Position numbers and translations under genes: made by a program
In this document: positions 8,220 to 17,419 of the stretch, one piece after another
Numbering within the stretch: position 1 is the first letter of the stretch
Layout: each line of letters starts with the position of its first letter
NCBI GenBank assembly: GCA_000466585.1
Contig: KE993508.1
Coordinates: forward strand, 144,711-208,710
Source: Clostridiales bacterium oral taxon 876 str. F0540
GTDB lineage: Bacteria; Bacillota; Clostridia; Clostridiales; Clostridiaceae
Reading direction: 5' to 3'
DNA length: 64,000 nucleotides
Notes under the pieces: generated by a model
Seen by the model: the letters and a program-made list of their open reading frames with translations, nothing else
What the model was told of the DNA's origin: nothing
Databases searched by the model: none

Positions 8220-9923
8220 TTATTCAAATAAATTTAGTTTTTTCAAATCATTTGTTATATCTAATATATTATTATAATCATCTTCATCAAAAATCAAGTA
8301 GTGGATTTCTTCCTTAATAGTCATGTGTTTCATAAAACCTAACACATCTATATTAAATTTTTCCAAATGAAAGTTTGAAAATTCGATATAAATATCATTT
8401 TTCTTTGCTGAATCTTTTAGGTTTCTTTCCATAGTCTTATCAAATTCTCTAGTTAAAAAATCAGGCAGCCACTTTTTCCTATTAAAGCTAAGATAATCAA
8501 ACTTTATAATTTCTCTTATTGTATCAGAGTTTTCCTCCATAGTTTCTTCCAGAAACTCAATGAATACTTTATAATAATCTACAGAAGTAATATTTCTTTT
8601 AAAATACCCTTTATCATGAAAGAACATTCCTAAAGATAGATAGAAATCAAATGGAGTATTGAATTTATTAACAAAGTATTTAAGTATATTAGAAAATTTA
8701 TTTGAATTATAATACTTATCAACCATTTCTTCTACTCTTTTTAATAATATAAGTTCTTCGTAGCTTATATCATTTGTCTTTAGCACTTCATAGGGTGTAT
8801 ATGGAGAATGTATAATGCCCCATTCTTCTGCCTCTGCTTTCATATCAGTTCCTTTTAAAACCTTTAAAAACCCAAGCTGTATTTCATTTGGCTCTATGCT
8901 GTATAAATCATTAAAAGATTTTTTAAAGGATTCTAAGTTTTCTCCGGGAAGCCCTGCAATAAGATCTAAATGTTGTTTTATGTTTCCGAAATCTTTTAAT
9001 TTAACAACCTGTTTTTTTATCTGTTCAAAGGCAACATATCTATTTATGTTTCTTAGCACCTGATTATTCGTTGTTTGAACACCAATCTCAAACTGAAATC
9101 TGCCTTTAGGCGCACTTTTTAAAAGCTCAAGCTGCTCATCTTTTAATATATCTGCTGATATTTCAAAATGAAAAGCAGTTTCAGTATCAAAACCTATCAA
9201 ATATTTCCAAACCTCTATTGCAAATTTACTGTTGCAATTAAAAGTTCTGTCTACAAACTTAACAAGTCTAACTTTTTTATCTATGAAAAATTTCAAATCA
9301 TTTTTAACTCTATCTATGTCTAAAAATCTTACCCCATGAACAGTAGAAGATAAACAATACTTACAATTGAAAGGACATCCTCTTGATGATTCGTAGTAAA
9401 CTATCTTATTTTCTAAATCATCAACATCAGTATATGGAAAAGCAAGCTTGTTCAAGTCCATTAATTCTCTTCTTCCACCATATTTTATTAGATTGTAATC
9501 TCTATAATAAAGTCCTCTTACACCACTTAAATTATGATCTTCAATTATATTTTTTATAAACTCTCTGTATGTTTCTTCTCCTTCCCCTTCAATTATATAA
9601 TCCGCACTGCTGTTTTCCATAGTCTCAATGCTATCGTAGGAAACTTCCGGTCCTCCATATAGTATTTTGATATTTGAATCAATAAGCCTGATAAGAGCTG
9701 TCAGTTGTTCCACAAAATACATATTCCAAATATAACAAGAAAAAGCCACTAACGCTGGCTTTTCACTTATTATTTCTTCTACTATTCTTTCAAGCCTGTC
9801 ATTTATAGAAAACTCCATTACCTTACAATCATAATTTAAATCTCTAGTATATTCCTTTAAATATCTTAACGCTAAATTAGTATGAATGAACTTTGAATTT
9901 ACCGCTGCTAGAACTACCTTCAT
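8220..9923 (-). CDS. B12-binding radical SAM protein (DUF4080 type)
   Basis: A 567-residue protein. Residues about 1-135 form a cobalamin-binding-like Rossmann domain (MKVVLAAVNSKFIHTN and IKILYGGPEVSY). Residues about 175-390 form a radical SAM domain with the cluster motif CPFNCKYC. The C-terminal 170 residues match the DUF4080 type that often follows this architecture. Members include methyltransferases and ring-forming enzymes, but this clade has no assigned substrate. The start (AAAGGAAG upstream) lies inside the 3' end of the methyltransferase gene, a 47-nt overlap, and def follows. Operon partners suggest RNA or protein modification, which is inference only. Confidence 0.82.
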   Translation of the reverse strand: MKVVLAAVNSKFIHTNLALRYLKEYTRDLNYDCKVMEFSINDRLERIVEEIISEKPALVAFSCYIWNMYFVEQLTALIRLIDSNIKILYGGPEVSYDSIETMENSSADYIIEGEGEETYREFIKNIIEDHNLSGVRGLYYRDYNLIKYGGRRELMDLNKLAFPYTDVDDLENKIVYYESSRGCPFNCKYCLSSTVHGVRFLDIDRVKNDLKFFIDKKVRLVKFVDRTFNCNSKFAIEVWKYLIGFDTETAFHFEISADILKDEQLELLKSAPKGRFQFEIGVQTTNNQVLRNINRYVAFEQIKKQVVKLKDFGNIKQHLDLIAGLPGENLESFKKSFNDLYSIEPNEIQLGFLKVLKGTDMKAEAEEWGIIHSPYTPYEVLKTNDISYEELILLKRVEEMVDKYYNSNKFSNILKYFVNKFNTPFDFYLSLGMFFHDKGYFKRNITSVDYYKVFIEFLEETMEENSDTIREIIKFDYLSFNRKKWLPDFLTREFDKTMERNLKDSAKKNDIYIEFSNFHLEKFNIDVLGFMKHMTIKEEIHYLIFDEDDYNNILDITNDLKKLNLFE

Positions 9924-10503
9924 TGCTGTTACTTCCTTTCATCATCGGTTCCTCTATAACTGCCTCGCTGGGCTTTGGGGATTTTTTCTTAGCCTTAATA
10001 TAGTATATATTATCAGATGCTTTTAAATCAATTATTTCGAAGTAATCTTTCAAAAGTTTTATTGTACTTTCTTTAGAATTATCCTTCAAAGCATTAAAAT
10101 CACTAATTTTAATATCCTTAAGCTTTCTTTCAGATACCATTACCTTAATATTTGCTCTAAATATCTTTGAATAGCCTTTATCTATATCCCAAATATGAAG
10201 TACCCCATTCTCCCTTAAGAAGGAGCTTATATCTTTTAAAAAATACTTCTTTTTATTTTTCAGCCATATATTTCTTAATGAGAAAAGCATAATGCAATTA
10301 TCATATTCATCCTTAGCAATAAAATTCTTTTCTTCCTTTCCATGAACATATTCAACTGATCCTTCATCGTTATATTGCTTATACAAACTATAAATAATTC
10401 CATAATTATCTGTCCCTATATCAAGTACATTTCCTGTAAATATCTCATTCTGCATATTAATAAATATTTCTTTTTTTGACTTATTCAAAATATCTAACTT
10501 CAT
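9877..10503 (-). CDS. Putative class I SAM-dependent methyltransferase
   Basis: A 208-residue protein with a degenerate methyltransferase fold: GNVLDIGTDNYG (motif I), DEYDNCIMLFSLRNIW (motif IV region) and a FLRENGVLHIWDID post-IV strand. The last about 35 residues are Ser/Pro/Glu/Lys-rich and low in complexity, and they are encoded in the region overlapping the radical SAM start, as if the original stop drifted downstream. The start uses the ATG at 10503 after AAGGGGAAG; a TTG codon sits directly before it. The substrate is unknown. It is first in the operon with the radical SAM gene and def. Confidence 0.6.
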   Translation of the reverse strand: MKLDILNKSKKEIFINMQNEIFTGNVLDIGTDNYGIIYSLYKQYNDEGSVEYVHGKEEKNFIAKDEYDNCIMLFSLRNIWLKNKKKYFLKDISSFLRENGVLHIWDIDKGYSKIFRANIKVMVSERKLKDIKISDFNALKDNSKESTIKLLKDYFEIIDLKASDNIYYIKAKKKSPKPSEAVIEEPMMKGSNSNEGSSSSGKFKVHSY

Positions 10504-10565
10504 CAAAAACTTCCCCTTTTACATAGATTTAAGATTAAATCTTGCAGTATAATATTCTACAAATA

Positions 10566-10602
10566 AAAAATAATTCCTCCATATTATGGAAGAATTATTT
10601 TA
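10566..10602 (-). terminator. Intrinsic terminator after the phospholipase C locus
   Basis: AAAATAATTC (10567-10576) pairs with GAATTATTTT (10592-10601), extended inward by TCCAT/ATGGA. On the minus strand it ends in TTATTTTTTATTT. Confidence 0.7.
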
Positions 10603-10606
10603 ACTG

Positions 10607-11320
10607 CTATGTGTTGGACTTAAAATGAATTTGATCATAAAAGTCTAAAAAAAATCCTGCTGTGCTATTTTGAGCTTCTTTAATTATTGCAGCAGCCATT
10701 TTTCCATATCTTTCTTCTTTACTCTGAACCTTTAAGTACTTTAAATACACATTATTTGCTGCCAAAGCATTATTTTTAATGTAGTCTTCTACTGCTTTAT
10801 ATCTTAAAACGCCTTTATCGATTAAGAAAGTATAGTCGGACATAAATCTTTTAATTATCCACATTTCAAATCCTCTATGACTATCTAAAAGCCTATTATT
10901 TACGTGATGCGGAACCGTCATATCTTGTATTAAATGACATGCAGCACCTAGATAAAAAAGCGATTTATCTATTTCTTTGAGCTTCATGTAAGCTATAGAT
11001 TTATTATGATACTTCTTGCACTCAGTCATTGCGTCGGAAAATCCATATAAACCTTTGCCTCTGCTAAAATGATAAAAATGATTAGAGCTTTTAAAATCCT
11101 AGTCTGCCCACGTTACGCCTTCGTTGAGAGGCTTTATATGATTCTTAAAAAATTCATGCTGCTTCAAATAACCTTCATTCTTAAGAATTTCTATAGCCTG
11201 CATATTTATAAATTTATGTATAGTACAGTTAGTTTTTAATATTTTCTTTTTTATAGGATTAACTGCATGCATTATGCCTCTTAATGTTATACCATAAGTT
11301 GATTCAAATCTTTCCTTCAT
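10607..11320 (-). pseudogene. Zinc-dependent phospholipase C, interrupted by an in-frame TAG
   Basis: A single 238-codon frame is broken only by a TAG at 11099-11101 (after GVTWAD). Reading continues in the same frame through DFKSSNHFYHF into the second half. Together the halves carry the Zn_dep_PLPC pattern: CTIHKFINMQAIEIL, TWAD, NHFYHF, YLGAACHLIQDMTVPHH and DSHRGFEMWI, which supply the His/Asp/Glu zinc ligands. GGGAGGA precedes the first ATG, so the front fragment (73 codons) would be translated alone. A second in-frame ATG at 11029 has no convincing ribosome site. There is no signal peptide. The full length is near that of short clostridial family members. Ancestral codon CAG or GAG changed to TAG is the simplest reading. 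Confidence 0.75.
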
Positions 11321-11367
11321 CTTAAGTTCTGTCCTCCCTAATTTGAAAATAGCAGATGTATATAAAT

Positions 11368-12675
11368 TTATTTGTTGTTATTATAATTAAACTTCCATAC
11401 TCCTATAATAATAGCAATTAATATTACTGTTATTAAGTAATATAAAACATCTTTATTAAGTGATACAATATTGTATGTATTTTGCTTATCTAGGCTGTAT
11501 AATATACCATTTGAGCTGTCAAGTACTATTAATGAATTATTGGAAATCTTTAAACTCTTTATATGAGCGTTATGTTTAAGCTTTAACATCTCATTTAAAA
11601 CGCCTTTGCTTGTCAATTCATATATAGTATTTTCGTTAGTATCATAAAAATATATACAGTTTTTTTCTCCCATGACTCCTCTTGAATCAACATCAAGTAC
11701 TCCCAATGAAGAAAGAGATGTATGCTGATATATAGGTGCTGGCGGATTAGTTGTTGGATGATTATCTAAAACAAAGCTTAACTTTGTGTTGTCCTGCCCT
11801 TTAAATCTAGGTGAAGTAAGTGGGTCTCCACCGCTATAATCTGGCCATCCGTACCATAAACCTTTTCTAATTTCATAGATGTAATCTACATCCCCTTTTA
11901 CAGGCCTTAATCCCCTATCTTCCATACCTCCTACAGAAGCAATTAACTTACCTTCGTTGTTAAAAGCCATACCTTTTATATTTCTTATCCCCCAGGCATA
12001 GGTTTCAGAGTGTCCATTTTCTATATTGTACTGAATAACTGATCCGTTGCCGGGAAAATGCCCCGATATAAGTTGCCCTGAAGCATTTCTAGTCATATAA
12101 GGAACAAATGCTCCTGTTTTTTCATTTCCATAGCTTTTCCCTTTTATTGTTATATCTTTAGGAGATATATCACAATAATATGGACTTTCCTTAATCCATA
12201 AATTATCTTGTCCAACAACACCTGAATTAGTTGCAGACCCAATAGAAACATAAAGCTCATTTCCTCTTATTTTAATTATGCTTTCCCTATAGTCGCCTAA
12301 GTTTGGGAGAGAATTAATAATAGTATTTTCCTGTTTGCTTGCTAAATCGTAGCTATATACTTTAGTGTCTGAAGAATAATATAGTTTATTATCCTTATAC
12401 TCCAAAGACTTTATATTTAAGGACTTATTTTTTAAAACATCATAGCTTTTCCCCTTAGCATCAATTATCTGTATCCTGTCTTTATAGGCTATATAAATGT
12501 CACCTTTCTCATTTGAAACAATATCAATAGCATTTTTTAATCCTTTATACTTCTCATGATAAACAAATTTTTTATCCTTAAGAGAAATATCATTTTCTAT
12601 GTAAAATTTGTTTAAAAAAATAAATAAAGCTAGTACAATTGCTGCTAATAAAATAACTTTGAAAAACTTTTTCAT
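11368..12675 (-). CDS. Membrane-anchored sugar-dehydrogenase-like beta-propeller
   Basis: A 435-residue protein with an N-terminal membrane segment (about 5-22), an extracytoplasmic six-bladed-propeller region and a C-terminal hydrophobic segment (about 408-428) followed by a short basic tail. AWGIRNIKGMAF and GLWYGWPDYSGGDP match the soluble glucose/sorbosone dehydrogenase (PQQ) family. Whether PQQ binds is doubtful, since clostridia rarely make it; many Firmicute members have unknown roles. The start at 12675 follows TTGGAGGAA; an upstream in-frame ATG overlaps this site. It precedes the broken phospholipase gene by 47 nt on the same strand. Confidence 0.7.
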   Translation of the reverse strand: MKKFFKVILLAAIVLALFIFLNKFYIENDISLKDKKFVYHEKYKGLKNAIDIVSNEKGDIYIAYKDRIQIIDAKGKSYDVLKNKSLNIKSLEYKDNKLYYSSDTKVYSYDLASKQENTIINSLPNLGDYRESIIKIRGNELYVSIGSATNSGVVGQDNLWIKESPYYCDISPKDITIKGKSYGNEKTGAFVPYMTRNASGQLISGHFPGNGSVIQYNIENGHSETYAWGIRNIKGMAFNNEGKLIASVGGMEDRGLRPVKGDVDYIYEIRKGLWYGWPDYSGGDPLTSPRFKGQDNTKLSFVLDNHPTTNPPAPIYQHTSLSSLGVLDVDSRGVMGEKNCIYFYDTNENTIYELTSKGVLNEMLKLKHNAHIKSLKISNNSLIVLDSSNGILYSLDKQNTYNIVSLNKDVLYYLITVILIAIIIGVWKFNYNNNK

Positions 12676-12958
12676 GTTTCCTCCAATAAAATACATACTT
12701 TTCTTATTAATATATATTTAAACTTTAAAGCGTATATGTATAATAATCATTAAATTAAATCAGTGTAAACCGACTTATTATGACTGATTTCTTTAAAACA
12801 ACTTGTTTATTATCTTAAAATTCTATGTTATGATGTAGTATATACTACAAAAAAATAACGTAGCAGTTTTTAAGCATGTCGATAAGTTAATGTATAATAA
12901 TAAATTAATTAACAAAAGATTAAACATAATCTAATACATATATAAAGGAGAATGTAAA
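12676..12958. other. Divergent intergenic region
   Basis: AT-rich spacer between the propeller gene (minus) and the aminopeptidase gene (plus). It contains an inverted repeat AAATCAGT...ACTGATTT (about 12757-12790) and a TATGAT -10-like box near 12829 with only weak -35 candidates. I see no reading frame or structured RNA. Confidence 0.4.
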
Positions 12959-14074
12959 ATGAAAGATCCTAGAATTGTTACTTTAGCAAAAAATTTAATC
13001 AACTATTCCTGTAATCTTAAAGAAGGAGAAAAGGTTTTAATTGAGGCTATAGGTCTTGAGACACCTCTTGTTACTGAACTTGTAAAACAGGCATATATGG
13101 CTGGTGCAGTTCCTTTTGTAACTATTAAAGATAAAGAGGTTGATAGAGCTCTTCTTATGGATTGCTCAGTAGAACAGCTCGAAATGATGGCAAAGTATGA
13201 AGCTCAAAGGATGTCCGATATGGATGCCTATATTGGAATAAGAGCAGGACATAATATAACAGAAACCTCTGACGTTCCTGGGGAAAATATGTCTTCTTAC
13301 ATGAAGCATTTCTGGAGTCCGGTTCATGGATCAATAAGAGTACCTAAGACCAAGTGGGTAATTCTAAGATACCCTAACTATTCAATGGCTCAGGCTGCAG
13401 GAACAAGTACTGAAGCATTTGAGGATTTTTATTTTGATGTTTGTAATTTAGATTATAGCAAAATGTCAAAAGAGATGGATTCACTTGTTGCTCTTATGGA
13501 AAAAACAGATAAAGTAAGGATAACCGGAAAAGATACTGATCTTTCGTTCTCAATAAAAGGCATACCGGCTATCAAGTGCGATGGTCAGCTAAATATACCG
13601 GATGGTGAGGTTTATACTGCTCCTGTAAAGACCTCTGTTAATGGTTATATTACTTATAATGCCCCTGCAGCATATAACGGTTATACTTATGAAAATATAA
13701 GATTAGAATTCAAGGATGGTAAAATAATTAAGGCTACAGCTAATGACACAGAAAGAATTAATAAAATTTTTGATACCGATGAAGGCGCAAGATATGTTGG
13801 AGAATTTGCTATAGGTGTTAATCCATTCATTTTAAAGCCAATGAAAGATACTTTATTTGATGAGAAAATCGCAGGTTCCATACATTTTACTCCAGGTACT
13901 TGCTATGACAATGCTGAAAATGGAAATAAATCTTCAGTACACTGGGATTTAGTATTCATACAAAGACCTGAATACGGTGGTGGAGAGATCTACTTTGACG
14001 ATGTATTAATAAGAAAAGACGGTCTTTTTGTTATTGATGAACTAAAAGGCCTTAATCCAGAAAATCTAAAATAG
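12959..14074 (+). CDS. M29 family aminopeptidase
   Basis: A 371-residue cytosolic metallopeptidase of the thermophilic-type family (AmpS/PepS). Visible motifs are DGEVYTAPVKTSVNG (metal-binding Glu), GEFAIGVNP, GSIHFTPGTCY (His and Tyr) and SSVHWDLVF (His, Asp); together these supply the two-metal site and catalytic residues. Members remove N-terminal residues from peptides. The start follows AAGGAGAA. A hairpin with a T-rich tail begins 18 nt after the stop and overlaps the leader of the next gene. Confidence 0.88.
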   Translation: MKDPRIVTLAKNLINYSCNLKEGEKVLIEAIGLETPLVTELVKQAYMAGAVPFVTIKDKEVDRALLMDCSVEQLEMMAKYEAQRMSDMDAYIGIRAGHNITETSDVPGENMSSYMKHFWSPVHGSIRVPKTKWVILRYPNYSMAQAAGTSTEAFEDFYFDVCNLDYSKMSKEMDSLVALMEKTDKVRITGKDTDLSFSIKGIPAIKCDGQLNIPDGEVYTAPVKTSVNGYITYNAPAAYNGYTYENIRLEFKDGKIIKATANDTERINKIFDTDEGARYVGEFAIGVNPFILKPMKDTLFDEKIAGSIHFTPGTCYDNAENGNKSSVHWDLVFIQRPEYGGGEIYFDDVLIRKDGLFVIDELKGLNPENLK

Positions 14075-14092
14075 TAGAATATAATTAGAATT

Positions 14093-14135
14093 CCCCACAT
14101 AATTATTAATGTTATTAATTATGTGGGGTTATTTT
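14093..14135 (+). promoter_or_regulatory. Hairpin combining terminator and Shine-Dalgarno sequestration
   Basis: CCCCACATAATTA (14093-14105) pairs perfectly with TAATTATGTGGGG (14116-14128) and is followed by TTATTTT and then the ATG at 14136. The only SD-like sequence for that ATG is the GGGG at 14125-14128, which lies in the closed stem. It looks like the aminopeptidase terminator, but read-through RNA would have a hidden ribosome site. Confidence 0.6.
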
Positions 14136-15644
14136 ATGAAGAAAGATAATTTTTTTAAAGAGTCTTTAATTCTTACTTTGTCTAATTTGACAACCGGAGT
14201 TCTTGGTTTTATGTTCTCCATAATACTGTCCAAAGAGCTAGGCGCCGAAGGAATGGGACTTTATGGACTGGTTATGCCAATATATAATTTGTTCATTTGT
14301 CTAATCTGCGGAGGTATGGTAACTGCCATATCAAAAGTAGCTGCTGTCTACTTTGGAAAAAATGATTATAGAAATCTAAATAAATCCATACATACATCTT
14401 TAATATTCGATTTAATATGGGGTCTTATTATTTGTATAATATTCTACATATTCTCCTCCTTTATAAGTACTAGGATTATAAAGGATGCTAGGACCTTGTA
14501 TTCACTTAAAGTAATAGTTCCGGCTCTACTATTTGTCGGATTGTCCTCTATTCTAAAAGGGTACTTTTATGGAATATCAAAGGTTAAAATTCCTGCCTTC
14601 ATAGATATATTTGAAAAGGCAGTCAGAATTGCAGTAATAGTTTCTGTAATAAATATGCTTTCAGCTCCAACCGTTACTGAAACTGTTACAGTTGCTTACA
14701 TAGCCTTATGTATTGGAGAATTCATAAGTTTAGTGCTGCTATACATATTTTATAAAATGAATAAAAGAAGAGATACCGGTTACAGCCCATATAAAAAAGA
14801 AGGAAGAGCTCAGCTTTTATTTGATATCCTGGTAGTTTCGCTTCCTCTATGTCTAAATGGTTTTTTATCAACTGCTTTAAACACTCTATCTACATTAATA
14901 GTACCAAGAAGACTTATAAGTGCAGGCTTAGAATATAGCACAGCCTTGTCGCTAATAGGTAAATTTACAGGTATGTCCATGGCTATAATATTTTTCCCTC
15001 TTATCGTTGTAAATTCTATGTCAACTGTCCTTGTTCCAGATTTGTCGCAGACTTTGGACAAGAAAGATTATTATGCCATGGAGATGCGGATATCGCAGGT
15101 AATGAAAATATCTTTTCTGCTTGGAGTTATAACTTTGATAATAGCTGTATGCATACCTGACTCCCTTGGAAAACTATTTTTTAGCAGAAATGACTTAGGT
15201 CCATACATCAAATTCGCAGCTTTATCTGCGCCGTTAAGTTATACATCAGCCACAACCTTTAGTATATTAAATGGTCTAGGGAGACAGGGAATTGTACTTA
15301 GAAACTCTCTTATAGTATCAATTGAAGAGGTAATTCTTCTTTACATATTTACAGGCATACCAAGTATTAATATATTTGGTTTTGGATTATCTTTAATAAT
15401 TACATCATTAACTCTTTTAACCTTAAATATTATGGAAATTAAAAAATACTGTAGAGTTTCCATGTCTCCTTCAGAAATAGTTATATACCTTTTGCTAAGT
15501 ATTTTAGTGTATTTTATTTTAACACTGGCAAATAATCTTATACCTTCTTCATCCTTTGTTTTTAAAAATGTACTAATAATAATTTTGGGATTTTCTTCAT
15601 TTTTCTTTTCAATACATACAATCAGTAAAGGATTGTCAGATTAA
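14136..15644 (+). CDS. spoVB: SpoVB-like MOP-family flippase
   Basis: A 502-residue, roughly 14-segment membrane protein of the multidrug/oligosaccharidyl-lipid/polysaccharide exporter superfamily. The opening (SLILTLSNLTTGVLGFMFSIILSKELGAEGMGLYGLVMP) is typical of stage V sporulation protein B, needed for spore cortex synthesis, probably by moving a lipid-linked precursor. The ATG at 14136 is preferred over an in-frame ATG at 14109, which lies in the loop of the preceding hairpin. A second MOP protein is encoded convergently just downstream. SpoVB is the likely ortholog, but clostridia carry several paralogs. Confidence 0.75.
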   Translation: MKKDNFFKESLILTLSNLTTGVLGFMFSIILSKELGAEGMGLYGLVMPIYNLFICLICGGMVTAISKVAAVYFGKNDYRNLNKSIHTSLIFDLIWGLIICIIFYIFSSFISTRIIKDARTLYSLKVIVPALLFVGLSSILKGYFYGISKVKIPAFIDIFEKAVRIAVIVSVINMLSAPTVTETVTVAYIALCIGEFISLVLLYIFYKMNKRRDTGYSPYKKEGRAQLLFDILVVSLPLCLNGFLSTALNTLSTLIVPRRLISAGLEYSTALSLIGKFTGMSMAIIFFPLIVVNSMSTVLVPDLSQTLDKKDYYAMEMRISQVMKISFLLGVITLIIAVCIPDSLGKLFFSRNDLGPYIKFAALSAPLSYTSATTFSILNGLGRQGIVLRNSLIVSIEEVILLYIFTGIPSINIFGFGLSLIITSLTLLTLNIMEIKKYCRVSMSPSEIVIYLLLSILVYFILTLANNLIPSSSFVFKNVLIIILGFSSFFFSIHTISKGLSD

Positions 15645-15663
15645 AATACCATATTATTAAACT

Positions 15664-15717
15664 AAAATAACCTTCTCTAATAGAGTTTTTTTAAACTGCA
15701 TTAGAGAAGGTTATTTT
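15664..15717. terminator. Bidirectional intrinsic terminator
   Basis: An 18-bp perfect stem (15664-15681 with 15700-15717) with A-runs and T-runs on both flanks, between the two convergent flippase genes. Confidence 0.88.
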
Positions 15718-15785
15718 TCACACATAATTATTTATATGGCAAGTATAATTTCTGTAATAAAGTATAGTGGATATATAAAGTACTC

Positions 15786-17402
15786 TTATCTTATTCTCTT
15801 TAATAAGGTTTTAGGTATTAATCTTCTAATTCTTACCGGAACAGCTTGAAGTTCTTTTGATGTTATGCCTCCTATTAGAATTAATCCATAAAGATAGGTA
15901 AAAATCCCTGCAGCTATTGCTGTAACTGTAGACAGCATAGTTGTAAAATAACCTTTATGTATAAAACCCAGTACATAATCAATATCAAATTGAACAAGAT
16001 AGCAAGTTACCCCCATTAATGCTGAAGCAATAATAGGTTTCACTGCCAATGCTATAAGATTATACTTTATCTTTAGGCTTCTTTTAATTATATAATTATT
16101 TAAAAGAAGTGGAATTAAAAATCCTACTATACTGCCAAAGACGGCTCCCAAAATATTAATTGATGGTTTTGCAATTAACACATAATTTAAGGCTATTTTA
16201 GCACCGATACCTACAACTATATATAAAGTGGATATATATAACTTGCCTATGCTTTGTAGTATTGTAACCTGAATCTGAACCAGGGCCATAAAAACTAAAA
16301 CAACTGATCCATATTTCATAAGTACAGCACCCGATGAGTACCTAGCAAATATAGTATTAAATATAGGTTGGCTTAAAACAGCTAGTCCAACAGCTGATGG
16401 TACTGCTATCAACAGACAAGTTTTATAAGCATAATCTATTCCTTTTTTTATTTCATCTCTTTCTTTTAGAGCTGCAGCACCTGAAATCAACGGGAGCACA
16501 GCTGCACATAATGCAGATATTATTGTTATAGGTACATTTATAAGAACCTGATATTTTGCAAGATAGTCGTATTTGACATTTGCCTGCACATCAGAAAATC
16601 CGGCCTTTAATAATCTTCCCTTTGTATTTCCAGCATCTATGACATTTCCAGCATTTTGCAACCCCCAGCTTATTGTTAAAGGGACTGCATAATTAAGTAA
16701 TTTTTTTAGAAGTTGTTCATTGCTATATCTTGTAACTACGCTTTCTTCTTGAAGCAGCTTTTCAATATTAAAACCTTTATTTTTTCTATAGTAATACATT
16801 AAATAACCAACAGAAACTAGCGCTCCAACAGTAGTTCCAACAGTAGCTCCTGCACATGCATAAACTACACCATATTTACTCCATAACGCTGCAAATATAA
16901 GCGACAATACAACATTTATAAGCTGTTCAAGTATTTGTGAAACAGCTGTTGCTGTCATATTACCTCTTCCTTGGAAATAGCCTCTATAAGCTGATGCTAT
17001 GGAAGTTAGAAGAACTGCCGGAGCCAATGCCTGAATAGCCAGGTAAGCGGTTGGAAAATGTGTTAGCTTAGCCATGGTAGTTGCTAAAACAAGCATAATT
17101 ATTGACATGAGGGTTCCAAGTATGAGCAGAAGCAGTCTTGCCATCTTGAAAGCTTTAACTGCATCTTTGTAATTTTTTAGTGCAATTAACTCGGAAACTA
17201 TTTTTGAAATAGCTGAAGATAATCCTGTATTTGTAATAATATATATAAAGGTGAACACTGTATAGGTAGCGTAATAGACACCGTATCCATCTTCACCGAT
17301 ATACTTGTGCAGCAGTGGTACATAGAGCAGAGATAACAACTTACCTATCATCCCTGCTGCAGAAAGTATTGCAAAACCCTTTGTAGTGGATTGAGTTTTC
17401 AT
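15786..17402 (-). CDS. MOP-family flippase, MurJ/YtgP-like
   Basis: A 538-residue polytopic membrane protein, the length of B. subtilis YtgP/MurJ (about 540), a proposed lipid II flippase. It begins GFAILSAAGMIGKLLSLLYVPLLHKYIGEDGYG, the conserved first helix with Arg/Lys-poor gate, and ends with a basic RIRRLIPKTLLKRIR tail. It follows the pseudouridine synthase gene by 17 nt on the same strand, with GGAGAAAG before the ATG. It could instead be a second SpoVB paralog; length and the final two extra helices favour YtgP type. Confidence 0.75.
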   Translation of the reverse strand: MKTQSTTKGFAILSAAGMIGKLLSLLYVPLLHKYIGEDGYGVYYATYTVFTFIYIITNTGLSSAISKIVSELIALKNYKDAVKAFKMARLLLLILGTLMSIIMLVLATTMAKLTHFPTAYLAIQALAPAVLLTSIASAYRGYFQGRGNMTATAVSQILEQLINVVLSLIFAALWSKYGVVYACAGATVGTTVGALVSVGYLMYYYRKNKGFNIEKLLQEESVVTRYSNEQLLKKLLNYAVPLTISWGLQNAGNVIDAGNTKGRLLKAGFSDVQANVKYDYLAKYQVLINVPITIISALCAAVLPLISGAAALKERDEIKKGIDYAYKTCLLIAVPSAVGLAVLSQPIFNTIFARYSSGAVLMKYGSVVLVFMALVQIQVTILQSIGKLYISTLYIVVGIGAKIALNYVLIAKPSINILGAVFGSIVGFLIPLLLNNYIIKRSLKIKYNLIALAVKPIIASALMGVTCYLVQFDIDYVLGFIHKGYFTTMLSTVTAIAAGIFTYLYGLILIGGITSKELQAVPVRIRRLIPKTLLKRIR

Positions 17403-17419
17403 AGCTTTCTCCTTAAAAT

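Noticed and set aside
11027..11101. Global recoding of TAG to explain the phospholipase C interruption
   Set aside because: Several intact genes here end in TAG (for example the aminopeptidase and QueT genes), so TAG works as a stop; a point mutation or local read-through is simpler.
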